A program made the translations under genes and the position numbers. Source: Rotaria sordida (lineage: Eukaryota > Rotifera > Eurotatoria > Philodinida > Philodinidae). From it: 64,000 nucleotides of DNA. The stretch covers positions 1 to 64,000 of the forward strand of contig CAJNOL010001454.1 in NCBI GenBank assembly GCA_905250125.1, read 5' to 3'. Below the pieces are notes generated by a model, which ran no database searches, was not told where the DNA came from, and was given only the letters and a program-made list of their open reading frames with translations. Positions 22,295-34,200 of the stretch are shown here, one piece after another (the stretch's first letter is position 1; every line of letters begins with the position of its first letter).

Positions 22295-23416
22295 ATGAGA
22301 TCAGGACGAAGAGTGTCGGTTATTTCCCTGACTCCAATGAATGAAGAAAACTTAAGTACAACAGAGCATGTCACCGCTGATAATGAAGGCATGCCAAGTC
22401 GTAACGCGGAGCCTATTCAATCCCGACTAAGACGATATGTGATAAAACTATTCAAATGGCACTTAAAAGAATGTCCTAAAAGTCATACCCTCATTCTTTT
22501 TCGAGGAGCTTCCATTGTTCTTTTCGTTGTCCTATTGATAATTGACACTGTGGCATTTGCGGCATCTTCAAACCCACCTTCAGTTGCACTTCAATTTGTA
22601 TCTAGCGCAAGCTATCCACTCTATGAGATTGCAACTGTTATTTACTGTTCAGGAGCATCTGTTTTTGGCATATCATTTGAAATCTACCTATTTCTGCTGC
22701 TTGCTGGTTTGAATGTTATCCTGCAGACAAAAAACTGTAACAATGCACAACTTAGTGCGGTCTTTCTGGCTAGAATCACTTGCATGATTGTTGGTGTTGA
22801 ACTGGCTCATTGGAACTTTCGACGCCTTTGTAATGATGTTGAACGCCGTAAAAGATCTGCACGTGTGATGCTCCATCAATCTCTTCTCTTTTCGTTGAGC
22901 ATCCTTTTCTTATCAGCAACGGGTCTACGAACTGTTTATGATGGTGCACTCAATAAATGTGAGTTTCAGCGCTTTATTTGTGGTCTAATCGATATGGACG
23001 CTCCAGGATTTAAAGACCACGCACCTTGTGATCCCTCATTTGTCGAGTATGTCTCTAGTCGAGAAGAACTACGCATCTTACGCGACTTGCTATTACTCAA
23101 TATCGTTTTCTACGCAACATTCAATAAAGCTTTCTTGGATTTCGTTGCTCTGAGAAACGCGCGCCATTGGTGGTTTTTAGCGAGATTAATTCTTCTCATT
23201 CTCTATCTGGCCCTGACAACAGCATTTTTGGTCGTCAATATTATCCCATTTCAATTACATACGACGAAAATTGTATTCGACGCCATAGAATGTGTTCTTC
23301 TTGTGTGCATTTTGTTATTAATGATCTACAATTTGATTTGTAGTAAACCTGGAATAACAATCGATGGAAATAACACAGTGTTTCAAGAAAACCCTCATAT
23401 TTTGCCTAAATTTTAA
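22295..23416 (+). CDS. Polytopic membrane protein, unknown function, 373 aa
   Basis: The first in-frame ATG is 22295. The frame is open further upstream only from a TTG, and a splice acceptor ends at 22274, so the upstream part is probably intron or leader. After a charged, Ser/Thr-rich N-terminal cytosolic-type region of about 65 residues come about seven hydrophobic helices, starting near RGASIVLFVVLLIIDTVAFA and ending near IECVLLVCILLLMIYNLI. A Cys-bearing loop (KCEFQRFICGL, then APCDPSF) sits between the middle helices and could carry disulfides. The C-terminus is short, with NPHILPKF at the end. GC content and codon use are clearly higher than in the flanks, which supports a real gene. 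I do not recognise the family; transporter, receptor or membrane scaffold are all open. Confidence 0.7.
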   Translation: MRSGRRVSVISLTPMNEENLSTTEHVTADNEGMPSRNAEPIQSRLRRYVIKLFKWHLKECPKSHTLILFRGASIVLFVVLLIIDTVAFAASSNPPSVALQFVSSASYPLYEIATVIYCSGASVFGISFEIYLFLLLAGLNVILQTKNCNNAQLSAVFLARITCMIVGVELAHWNFRRLCNDVERRKRSARVMLHQSLLFSLSILFLSATGLRTVYDGALNKCEFQRFICGLIDMDAPGFKDHAPCDPSFVEYVSSREELRILRDLLLLNIVFYATFNKAFLDFVALRNARHWWFLARLILLILYLALTTAFLVVNIIPFQLHTTKIVFDAIECVLLVCILLLMIYNLICSKPGITIDGNNTVFQENPHILPKF

Positions 23417-23582
23417 CTGTACTCTTTTTTATCTTTTCTAGAAACATGTTTGATTTTTCCCATTCCTCTTTAAAGAGAATGTGTGGTAGTGTGGAATAAA
23501 ACCGTGAATGCGAGTAGAAAAGTACCACTCACACGTATCTTGCCTTACAACACAATATGCTTCTTTAGGAGGCCGATATGTG

Positions 23583-23700
23583 GAGTGTGGGTGTGGGGTG
23601 TGGGTGTGGGTGTGGGGTGCGGGTATGGGGTGTGGGTGTGGGTGTGGGTGGCAATGTCAAATCCGCAATGATATCCATACCCACATCCACACCCTGATAT
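23583..23700. repeat. Telomere-like TGTGGG run with a short inverted C-rich partner
   Basis: 23583-23650 is built from TGTGGG and close variants (GTGCGGG, GTATGGGG). After about 25 bases, 23674-23696 reads CCCACATCCACACCC, the opposite strand sense. It begins about 165 bases after the stop of the membrane-protein gene. The glycine/valine/tryptophan frames across it are translation artefacts. Confidence 0.8.
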
Positions 23701-23787
23701 CTTTGACTTACCAGTGCTAGACTTGTCATACGATGCTATTCGATATGTTTTAGTACTGTCTTTCTAACAAAGTAGTATATGTCTTAG

Positions 23788-24510
23788 GTCCTGACACCTG
23801 ATGTTTACCATGGAAAATTTCGCGATAATGATTACAATACTGATGAAGATAAGCTATGTCAATTATCTGTTGATGAAGTGCATCGAGTAGTTGAAGAAAC
23901 TGAATCCCATGGGCGGCGTATAGCAATATTTATTATTGAACCATTACAGTCATGTGGTGGGCAAATTATTTATCCGAAAGAATATCTTAAGAAAACATTT
24001 AAGTGAATTGAAACGTTTTTTTCTTGTATTCTTGATAGGAATTTCTCTAAAACTCCTTACTTATCTTCAATCGAAAAGTATATTACATCTTGCTGATGAA
24101 TCAGAAGTAGGTTTCGGTCGATGTGGTACGCATTTTTGGTTGTTTCAATCTTATGAGGAACGTTGTTTGAAACATAAAATGAATACTTCATTCAATTATC
24201 TTATACATTAGATATTATTCCTGATTTTGTCACAGTGAGTAAATCAATGGGTGATGGATTTCCTGTTGCTGCATTAATAATTCGCGAAGAGATTACAAAT
24301 AGACTTACTAGTGATGGTATTGACTACTTCAATACATATGGTGGAAATCCTGTCAGCTGCCGAGCTGGTATTGTAAAGACCCTCGCCAGAAAATATGAAA
24401 GCATAGGTGATGTACGTGGTCGAAGACTTTTTCTTGGAATTGAAATTGTACACAATCATAAAAAGCGTGAGCCTGACACTAACGAAGTGGAAGAAATCAA
24501 ACAGAAGTAA
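23788..24510 (+). pseudogene. Broken class III PLP aminotransferase, ethanolamine-phosphate phospho-lyase (AGXT2-like) type
   Basis: Exon-like blocks in order encode LTPDVYHGKFRDND and AIFIIEPLQSCGGQIIYP (23788-24004), then ADESEVGFGRCGTHFW (about 24089-24150), then SKSMGDGFPV with the PLP lysine position and DYFNTYGGNPVSC (about 24220-24360), then GDVRGRRLFLGIE. These match the order in the AGXT2-like/ETNPPL family. The N-terminal third is absent; only telomere-like repeat lies 90 bases upstream. The usual ADEV is ADES. About 30 residues normally between the GGNPVSC and GDVRG blocks are missing. The frame ends at 24510, well short of the usual C-terminus. Introns of about 60 bases with GT-AG ends can still be traced. 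It is a decayed fragment, not a working enzyme. Confidence 0.75.
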
Positions 24511-24825
24511 GATGCTATTTTTTTCTATAACTCAACGTGAACATTTAATCATTGTCAACTTGATGGATCTATAAGAATGTGATTAAATTAAAACCGTAAG
24601 TCTCTGTTGCTTGTTTTTTCATAGTTTATCGAAAATATCAAGTGGTTTATTGTATTTACGTCAATGTGTTTTTTCAAAAAAAAAATGCTGATTTTTTCTA
24701 TGAAAAACTTGACATGATTATGAAGGAAGTATCAACACGAGGAAACTGAAGCTTTTTTAATCACATAATTTAACTGTAGTAAATAGGTAATCCAGCAAAG
24801 AAAAGTTTAAATACATATATGGATT
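24511..24825. other. Spacer between the aminotransferase remnant and the KY-like gene
   Basis: AT-rich. It should hold the 3' untranslated region of the minus-strand KY-like gene. No gene is seen. Confidence 0.4.
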
Positions 24826-26845
24826 TTAATGAACTGAATATTTGATCAGTCCATCGTAACTTGAAATGTTCTTTTTATTAGCGAATTTGACATATACCAT
24901 GACCTCTCGTTTAGGAACAGTAAATTCTGTCTTGAATATATCATTTTTGAGAATGATTTCAGGTAGCCAATTTCCATCAACCAAAATTCGAGCACAATAA
25001 GCACCAGGAATACGACAATGTATCGTTTGCTTCGAGCCTGCCTTTAGACTACCATTCAGAGGTTGTAAGATTTGACATTTGTGTACACTGAATGTAGAAT
25101 ATGTTATTGGAAAAGTCTTTGTTCCACTGAAAGTAGCTGGAACTTCTAAACCCAACTCGGCCACACATGGATAGGTATTATCATCTGTCGAACTTTGAGT
25201 TGTCATTTGCTTTACTTTCCTAGCATAGATAGTCAACGTATGAAAACCACCTGTTTGAGGTACAAAAAGACATTGCCACAATTGACGATCGGCATCATAT
25301 TGGACGAGACTAGTTGTTTTGTTTGCTTCATATCCTATCCGTCGCATGCTTGTAGTGAAATCTATGCTATCTGAAGCTCGTATAAGTACTTCAGCAAGTC
25401 CTTGACTCGAGTCGAATAGTGCCATACTAGACTGGTATGGGGACATCATCTGAAGGCCAAGCTCAAAATATTCTGGATAAACATGTGGTAGGCAAACGAA
25501 ATTCTTCATTGAAATAGGTGATTTCAATAATTGCCACTGTGGATTTTCAGGCAAATGTGTATAGATCAACTGCTCTGGACGTACGAGAAAATAATATGGA
25601 CATAGCTTTCTGATATTTTGATTTCTATTATCTATATGTCCTTCACCCCACGTCGAGTCAACCAGATACCAGCGGCCATCAAGACGAATGGCATTCCAAG
25701 CATGATCCGTCCGATGGAAAACTGATGTTTCTAATTTAAAACTGTATCCTTTGGCGTATCCACTGATTTTCTTGCATTCTAATCCGACTCCATTGCAAAG
25801 AGCCTCGAAAATTGTACCAAAGGCATCGCACACTCCTTTTCCACTTCTAAATAGATCGTCTGTACTTTGACAGCGAATATTACCACTGAAATATGCGTCA
25901 ATATCATATTCAATATTCTGCGAAACCCAATAGAATACAATCCAGGCTCGATCGATAACACTCTTGCCAGATGATAACTCGAGTATGAGCTTGATTATAT
26001 CACGAGCATTTTTCGCTTTCCAACTCTTCACTGCTCTTCGATAATCCACATTGTCAATGGCTGCCTGACGTTGTCGACAGAATGCAGGTTCAAATGCGTT
26101 TGGATCCAATGGTATTAAACTTAAAGTATCACTCGACGAATTCGTTTTTAAATTACCTACAGAATCTTTCTGTGTGGATAGATTTTTGTATATTGGGTCT
26201 TCTTCCTTATTTGTAATGCCTTCAATTCGACATTCTTTTTGTGTCGATACATTTGCGAATTCAGAGGCCTTCTTCGGGATGAGCTCCAAACTATTTTCAC
26301 TATCTGATGTAAAATCGTCTGAATAATCAGTTTCCCAATCATCAGAATAGTCTGTACTCTCTTCTTGATATTTGGATGGAGTACGTAAACAACGGCTGTG
26401 ATTAATTGAAGTATTCTAAAAAATATATTGAAAGGTTCGTTTTCCATTTCACATTAAATTTAGTATTGGATTCGATTCTGTTCTCAAAAAATTCATCACT
26501 TACCGTTTCAATTGTTTTGAATTGTTTTGATATCATCATATCCATTGATATTAAGGAATAGGTTGCGTTTTGACTACGATATCTAACGATTGGATCCACT
26601 GGCTGTTGTACTTGATGATGTGCTGAGATTGATTGTTGAGTGCTAACTGAAGCTCTTGATTGTGTTTCGACATGTTTAGATTGTTGTCCAGTTGTTGGTC
26701 ATTTGATCTTTGGAAGACTCTTTGGACTTGATGTAGACGTCGAAGAATTGTAGCCAGATTCTAACTGCTCGTGCTCACCGGATGACGATGGTATCAGAAC
26801 AGTTGTATATTGAGGGTACGCTTCGAGATTTGCTCCTACGACCAT
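24826..26845 (-). CDS. Kyphoscoliosis-peptidase-like protein (transglutaminase-like fold) with an in-frame TGA
   Basis: Two exons join in phase 0: 26845-26504 and 26415-24826 (643 codons plus stop). The second exon has no start of its own except a TTG. The transglutaminase-like domain (about residues 190-400) shows SGKGVCDAFG (Cys310), TDHAWNAIR (His352) and WYLVDSTWG (Asp367), the expected catalytic triad order and spacing. C-terminal of it are two beta-rich modules as in KY/hillarin-type cytoskeletal proteases. The N-terminus is low-complexity, Ser/Thr/Gln-rich, with an acidic DDWETDYSDDF stretch. Odd feature: codon 49 is TGA (26701-26699), after which the frame stays open to the splice donor. 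Translation could start after it at ATG 26545, leaving the catalytic domain intact. Otherwise this is an early-stage pseudogene or a sequencing error. Confidence 0.75.
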
Positions 26846-27485
26846 TTTGAAATACAATCAGCACTGCACAAACAACTGAATATTTATTTGCACGAAAGTT
26901 GGAAGAAACCAACTAATTGTTTACACAAAGCCTATTATCATACGTCAAGGAATGAGTAATTGAAGAATACCTTTAAAAGCTTCCACAACAATCTGCACTG
27001 ATGTTGATCGACTCTATTTTTGACTTTCTCTCTTTCTGTCATATAACTCAATTACATAGTGTATTTTCACTCAAAATCTGGGCATATAAAATTGAGGAAG
27101 TATAATCTTTCCATTTTCTGATTGAGTCGTACACATGTGAGTGAATATACATAACGACATCCATATAGTTTATTTTCATCTGTATGAATTCATCAAAATC
27201 TGCACAGTACTCAAGATTAAACAAGACATAACAATCATATGGACCGTATTATATTCTGTTATTTTTATTATTTTCTGAAAAATAAATAAAAATATAGGTT
27301 ATATAACAGCTAGCAATGAGGCACTCATTGTAATTTAGAATGAAAATAATATTCTAGATAATTGATAAAAAGTCCATCGTTTAAGCCTTATAACGTAAAG
27401 TTTCCTTGTCATTGGCATCTCGTTCAAGATATTCTTTTTCAATCAATAAATCGATACATTTCTAGAAAATCAATTTAGATAAACT
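26846..27485. other. Intergenic, upstream of the KY-like gene
   Basis: AT-rich. It should contain the promoter of the minus-strand KY-like gene, but no distinct element was identified. Confidence 0.4.
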
Positions 27486-27537
27486 TGAGGAGGGTGTGGG
27501 TGTAGATGAAGAGTTATCACGCACCCGCACCCTCTCA
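27486..27537. repeat. Small G-rich/C-rich hairpin of telomere-like sequence
   Basis: GAGGAGGGTGTGGGTGTAG is followed after about 15 bases by CACGCACCCGCACCCTCTC, which is its approximate inverse. The G-rich arm contains TGTGGG. It has the same arrangement as the larger fold-back runs at 51.8 and 56.7 kb. Confidence 0.65.
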
Positions 27538-28263
27538 ACTTTATTTTAATAAACTCGCTACAATGTGAGAAAATATTGTATTATTGACTCTTAAGATTTA
27601 ATCAATAGCTCTTCTTCCTTCTACAAAAACTATTATCATATCTTATTCTCAGGCGTGTGAGTAATTTGAATGTGATTCTTCTTTTCACCGAAAGTCGCGA
27701 TCTTCAAATGACTGCTAACCAGCATGTTTTACACATGTAGTGGTATTTTCGACCAAAAAATAGAGTGTTACTTGATCTTTATATTCAAGAATAAGCCTTT
27801 TCTGATATTTCCGATATTTTTATTTGAGCGCAGTGCAATTACTAAAACGTTTGCGATTGTAAGATGTTACCCAATCTATATTCGTAATTGCAAATTTAAT
27901 ACTAGTTGAACGTAGTTTTCTTATAATACTAGTCACCCACCCTCACCATCGAGACTTGAACAATTCAAAACAGAGGTTAAAAGTCCTTGCTAACTATGAC
28001 CGCTGCAAAATATTACGAGATGCAATATTCAGCCTATGCAATACGAGTATTATTCTTGTTTATTCATATGAATGATGTGAAATAGAGGAAATTTCTTGAC
28101 TAATAATAATGGAACTCAATGGAAACATTATATCATTTTATTGCAATTCTGGAGTCTTTTGAATTCAATTCTTGTTGAATTCGTTTGCTGATTTGATTCT
28201 GTATAAGTTGTAAACTGATCAATGTCTACAACCAAAATAGATGATAGCGATGTAAATATCGAT
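27538..28263. other. Intergenic, nothing recognised
   Basis: No credible gene. The right part is the 3' flank of the minus-strand LRR gene. Confidence 0.4.
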
Positions 28264-31200
28264 TCAAGAAATTTTTACTTTATTAACTTGCAGAATATCT
28301 GCTAACTTTTGAGCACCTGCATCTCCAATTTGATTTCCAGAAAGATTCAACACAGTAAGTGTCTATGTAAAAAATTCAAGATGCCATTATATGAATATGA
28401 TCTTAAAGCTTATCGAATAATGTGAAGCAAGATTTATCTACTTATTTCAAAGCGAAAAAAGATTTCGGAATTTCCTGAGAAGTGTAAGAGAAACCATATG
28501 AGAAAATAGTTTACTTTGTTCTGTTGTAAACCGCATGCTAAATTATCAGCACCATGATTTGTGATTTTATTGAAAGACAAATCTAATTCGGTAAGAGTCT
28601 ACAAAATAGCAAAGAAAGCAGACATTAGAATGACGATCGTAAAGACTGTCGTACATTATTGTTAAATAGTAAGTCTATTAAACAGTAGATTCCTTCATCT
28701 GTGATTTTATTTTCTCGAAGTTTCAGAATAGTTAGAGTCTAATGATTAATATTAATCTGAGCACGATGATTATGCTAATCTATTTTACTTTGTTAATAAT
28801 TAAAGAATCAACAAGATATTGTAAACCTTTATATCCAATCGAGTTCATGTTCAAATTCAATAAAGAGAGTGCCTACGTAAAGAAAAAACACGTGAGGTTA
28901 AGCCCATACTAGGAAGACTCAATATACTGTATTATTTCGTAAAGCATTGCCCAGATGTTGAGCACCATTTTCTCGAATCTGATTTGAAGAAAGATTCAAT
29001 TCGACAACTGTCTGCAATATGAGTATAAATGTGTCGGAAGACTAAATCTAGGGAAAAGTCACCTTGTTATCCATCAATGATTGAGCTAAAAATGGAACTT
29101 CTTCATCTTTCATAGAATGCTTTGAAAAGTTCAACGAGTTAAGCATCTAAAAAGTATAATGATGTCAATGAAAAAGAAAGAAAGTCAGGTTACTTTTCCA
29201 TGTCGTAGCTGATGCAAAACTTCAACTACGACACAGAAATGTGTGGCATTGCCATTGAGAAGAATATTGCACAACGTCTAATAAAATAGATGAGCCATGG
29301 AGCAGAGTTAATATTTTTCAATGATATAACTTACGGTGTCGATGTTTAAAGCAGTAACGAGTTTTTGTGCTCCATCATCACCAATTCGATTGTTCTCCAA
29401 CTTCAATGTAGTGAGTTTCTCAAAAAATAAACAAGAGATTTCACTCCATTGCATAGCACAAACGTGTATTTCGCCACTATCTATTCTTAGTATTGAAGGT
29501 TAATTCAAAGTCTAAAACTTGGTCCTAGTTATTACATAAGTCGAACCGTTTGTGAAGAATAAAATGTGAATACTAATACTCAGGTATTGTGGTGAAAAAC
29601 TTAACACAAATGAGACAAATGGTAATATTACGTACTGTATTATTTTTTATTATATCAGCTACATATTTCGCTCCATTATCACCAACTAGATTATTGGAAA
29701 GAATTAATGTGGTAAGTGTCTTATCGAAAAGGATACTTTTAATAGTACAAAACGACGACCAAATTGATACTCACCATATTCTCTTTCAAAACTTCAGCGA
29801 GATATTTCACTCCATCATTTCCAATTGAGTTCTTGCTAAGATTCAATGTAGTAAGTGTCTTCACAAGAAAACTATCTTATATAAAAAAAATCTACTACTA
29901 ATATAATCTTTACCATGTTTTCTTTCAAAACATCGGCGATACATTTCACTCCTTCATCACCAATTCGATTCTTTCGAAGACTCAATTCTTGCAACGTCTA
30001 CGTATAAAGTATAGAACAAATTATCAATGAAGTACTATCTCTTTTTTACCTTATTCCTCAATAAGCCATCGACGAGATATCTCATGCCATTGTCTCCAAT
30101 TTGATTCTCATCAAGGATCAAAACTATTGTTATCTATTTAAGAACAGGAATGAAATATCTATGGAACATTATTGAGTTTAACTAACATAGTTTGTTTGTA
30201 GCGCAGTACTCAAGCACTCTAATTTTTCTTCTCGTATCTGATGACCTGTCCAATCTACTGTGGTACTTATCTAAAATGTTTCATGATAAAAAGTAAAACA
30301 TAATGGGAAAAATGAGCAATATCTGACCATTTCAAGCGCTACCTCATGTTCCATTTGAACCTTTGTACATAAAGTACTTTGATTGCCCTTTAGAGTAAAC
30401 TTTAAAAGTGTCTGAAAAAGCATTGTAAGATGCGAAAAAATCTTCGTCAAAACCATCTTATACTTTGTTTATTCGCAAAACTTCACGAAGATGTTGTGCA
30501 CCGATGTCACCAATACGATTGTTCTGAAGGTTCAAAGTAATAAGTGTCTTGGTGAATTAAAAGATTGGAATTCTAGATAGTTATTATTTAGCACAAAAAC
30601 CAAAATTTTAATATACCTTATTGTTTCGTAGAAGATCTGCAAGATATTCAGCTCCTCTATCTTCAATTTGATTTCCTTCAAGATCAAGCGTAGTAAGTGT
30701 CTGTAAAAGAACAAAAACTTTACAGATAAAGTCGACTGGTTATTGAGCGTGCAGATATATTATATGTCTTTTTGTCAATATTAGAGGCAGGTGATGTAAT
30801 AATCTATCTCCACATAGAGATAATCTGAGTATCTTGAAATTAATTATTTTTATACTGAAAGATGTAATAAAAAAGAAAGAAGAGTGATGGCATAAACATA
30901 CCGTATTGTTTTGAATCATATCAACGAGATGTTTTTCTCCATCGTCAGTAATTCTATTATAACCAAGACTTAACGTAGTGAGTGTCTTGATACAAAAAAA
31001 AAATATGTATTGAATAGGCGAAATTTATTATCAAGGTGATACTGACGATGTTGTTTCTCAAAACATCAACTAGATATTTTATCCCATTATCACTAATTTC
31101 ATTATTATCAAGATTTATTGTACTGATCGTCTATACAAAGAATAGAAATAGACTACATATCAAGAAATACAACAATTACCTTATTATATTGGAAAACATC

Positions 31201-34200
31201 AGTCAAATATTGTACACCTTTATCACCAATTCGACATCCTTGAACTGTCAGATTCGTCAGCGACTTTTAGAGAAAGTATATTACTTTTTTGAATGAAAAA
31301 TAGAATCTAGATTATAGTTTACCATATCACATTTCAATCGTTGCATCGTTGTGACTGCGTCACAGAGATGACTGGGGTTTCCATTTAGATAGATGTTTGA
31401 GAGTGTCTATAAACGAATAAATAAAACGATGCATCATATCATGTGAGGCTATCCGTTACGGTGTTGTTTCTTAATGAATCAGCTATCAATTCTATGCCAA
31501 TATCACTGAGATAATTATTTCTCAGATTAAATGAAAACAGCGTCTAAAGGTGTAAAACATAATATTTTCTTTAGAAAAGAACTGCTTTCATCGAAATACA
31601 TTATTAGTTGTTAGTGCTTCAGCCAAACAATGTGCCGCTTGGTCATTGATCTGACGCTTTTCCAGGTTTAATGAATTGAGTGCCTGCAGAACTTCCCATG
31701 GATAATCTAAATCTCAAAGAGGGTAAAACAATATATTACCTTATCGTGCCTTATTCTATGAGCAATTTCAACAATGGTACAGAAATTATCGGCATTGTTA
31801 CTCATTTGAAGCTTCTTCAATGTCTTAAAATTCAAAAATAATGTAAGAAAGTAAGAGAAGAATTTCAAGCAGAATATACTGTATTATTTTGTTGTAACTT
31901 GAAGAAATATTGTCCACCGATCATGCCAATTTGATTGCCGCGAAGATTTATAGCGATAAGTGTCTAGGTTAATTCATATATATTGAAATTTTACCTTGAT
32001 ATTTTTTGTCTTTCAGAAATGAAAGTTACAATATACCCTATTATTTTGTAGCAGATCTGCAAGATATTCGGCTCCTCTATCTTCAATTTGATTTCCTTCA
32101 AGATTAAGGATAGTAAGTGTCTATAAAAAGATAAGCACTATACAATTGAATTCAATTGGTTATTGATCGAAGAGAAATGTCATATGTCCCCTCTTGTGAA
32201 TATTAGAGATGATAAATGACGGGTACGTGACAGTACAATATACCGTATTGTTTTGAATCGCATCGATGAGATGTTTGACTCCATCGTCACTAATTCTATT
32301 ATAACCAAGGCTTAATGTAGTGAATGTCTTGACACAAAAAATATGTATTGAATAGGCGAAATTTATTATCAAGATGATACTGACCATGTTGTTTTTCAAA
32401 ACATCAACTAGATATTTTATTCCATCATCACTAATTTCATTGTTGTCGAGATTTATTGAACTGATCGTCTGGACAAAGAATAGGAATAGACTACATCGAG
32501 TCACTTTCCCTGATAACAACACCAAAACATTAGCATATCTTGTTTATGCTGTCACATAGCTATTTCATATCTAAGTGAAAGTCTTTTCACGAATCCATGA
32601 TCTTCAAAGTATCCTCTTTAAAATGCCGCAAGAACTACGTTCTGCTGACTTGTAGTTCTCAAGATATCAGCGGTATGCGAAAATCTACTGCGCCTGTTGT
32701 TATTAGGGGCCACGTCCTTAATAACAATAGCCAGCTAATTTTTGGCCTTAATAATAGCATTCTAATAAAATTGACGGAGAAACGTAACTCTTTGGAAAAA
32801 CAATGTTTTTCACATTTTTGGTAAGGGAAACAAGCGTGGATCCCATTATGAATTTTGTAGAGCGTCTCAAACTCTATCTAGATTAAGAGGTTCAGCAGAA
32901 AAAAATTTTCCATCATAAGATACAAAGTTTAAAGTGAACAACTACGAGATTCATAAAATTATAGGTGACGCTAATAACAACACTCAGCTAATTTTTGTCC
33001 CTATTAACAGCACTACGTTCGTACGATATTATCTTCAGAACTAAGGATATCCTTAAAGCCATATTCACTGAAAACCTGCCTCTACAAGTAACAGCCTTGT
33101 ACAGAAACAAAGCTGCATATTCAAGATGATTAATTAGTTTCTTAAGTAATCTTCTTTATAGTAGTGAAATGATATGGCACTGAAACGCGAGAAACGGTTC
33201 TTTTAGCCTTGAGAATGAGGTTCTATAAGTCGAAGTGTTTGTGTGAAATTTTCAGTCTTGAACGAAATTGGTTGCTCACGCATTTTCATTTATATTTAGA
33301 ATAAAATTTTCGCTGCATATTGCGGTAATGATACCTTAGTCCTAGAGATAATATCGCACTAATGTAGTGCTATTAATAGGAACAAAAATTAGCTGAGTGT
33401 TGTTATTAGCGTCACCTATAATTTTATGAATCTCGTAGTTGTTCACTTTAAACTTTGTATCTTATGATGGAAAATTTTTTTCTGCTGAACCTCTTAATCT
33501 AGATAGAGTTTGAGACGCTCTACAAAATTCATAATGGGATCCACGCTTGTTTCCCTTACCAAAAATGTGAAAAACATTGTTTTTCCAAAGAGTTACGTTT
33601 CTCCGTCAATTTTATTAGAATGCTATTATTAAGGCCAAAAATTAGCTGGCTATTGTTATTAAGGACGTGGCCCCTAATAACAACAGGCGCAGTAGATTTT
33701 CGCATACCGCTGATATCTTGAGAACTACAAGTCAGCAGAACATAGTTCTTGCGGCATTTTAAAGAGGATACTTTGAAGATCATGGATTCGTGAAAAGACT
33801 TTCACTTAGATATGAAATAGCTATGTGACAGCATAAACAAGATATGCTAATGTTTTGGTGTTGTTATTAGGAAACGTGACTCTAGAGATAATCTATATAT
33901 AAAAGAGGGTAAAACAATGTACTACCTTATCCTGCCTTATTCTATGAGCAATTTCAACAATGGTACAGAGATTATCGGCATTGTTACTCATTTGAAGCTT
34001 CTTCAATGTCTTAAAATTCAAAAATAATGTAAGAAAGTAAGAGAAGAACTAGAAACAAAATATACTGTATTATTTTGCTGTAATTTGAAGAAATATTGTG
34101 CACCAATCATCCCAATTCGATTGCTGCGAAGATTTATAGCGACAAGTGTCTAGGTTAATTCATATATATTGAAATTTTACCTTGATATTTTTTGTCTTTC

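Noticed and set aside
32597-33783. Two identical 75-codon frames on opposite strands
   Set aside because: They are the two arms of the foldback element. Nothing in the peptide suggests a protein domain, and identity follows from the inverted repeat.
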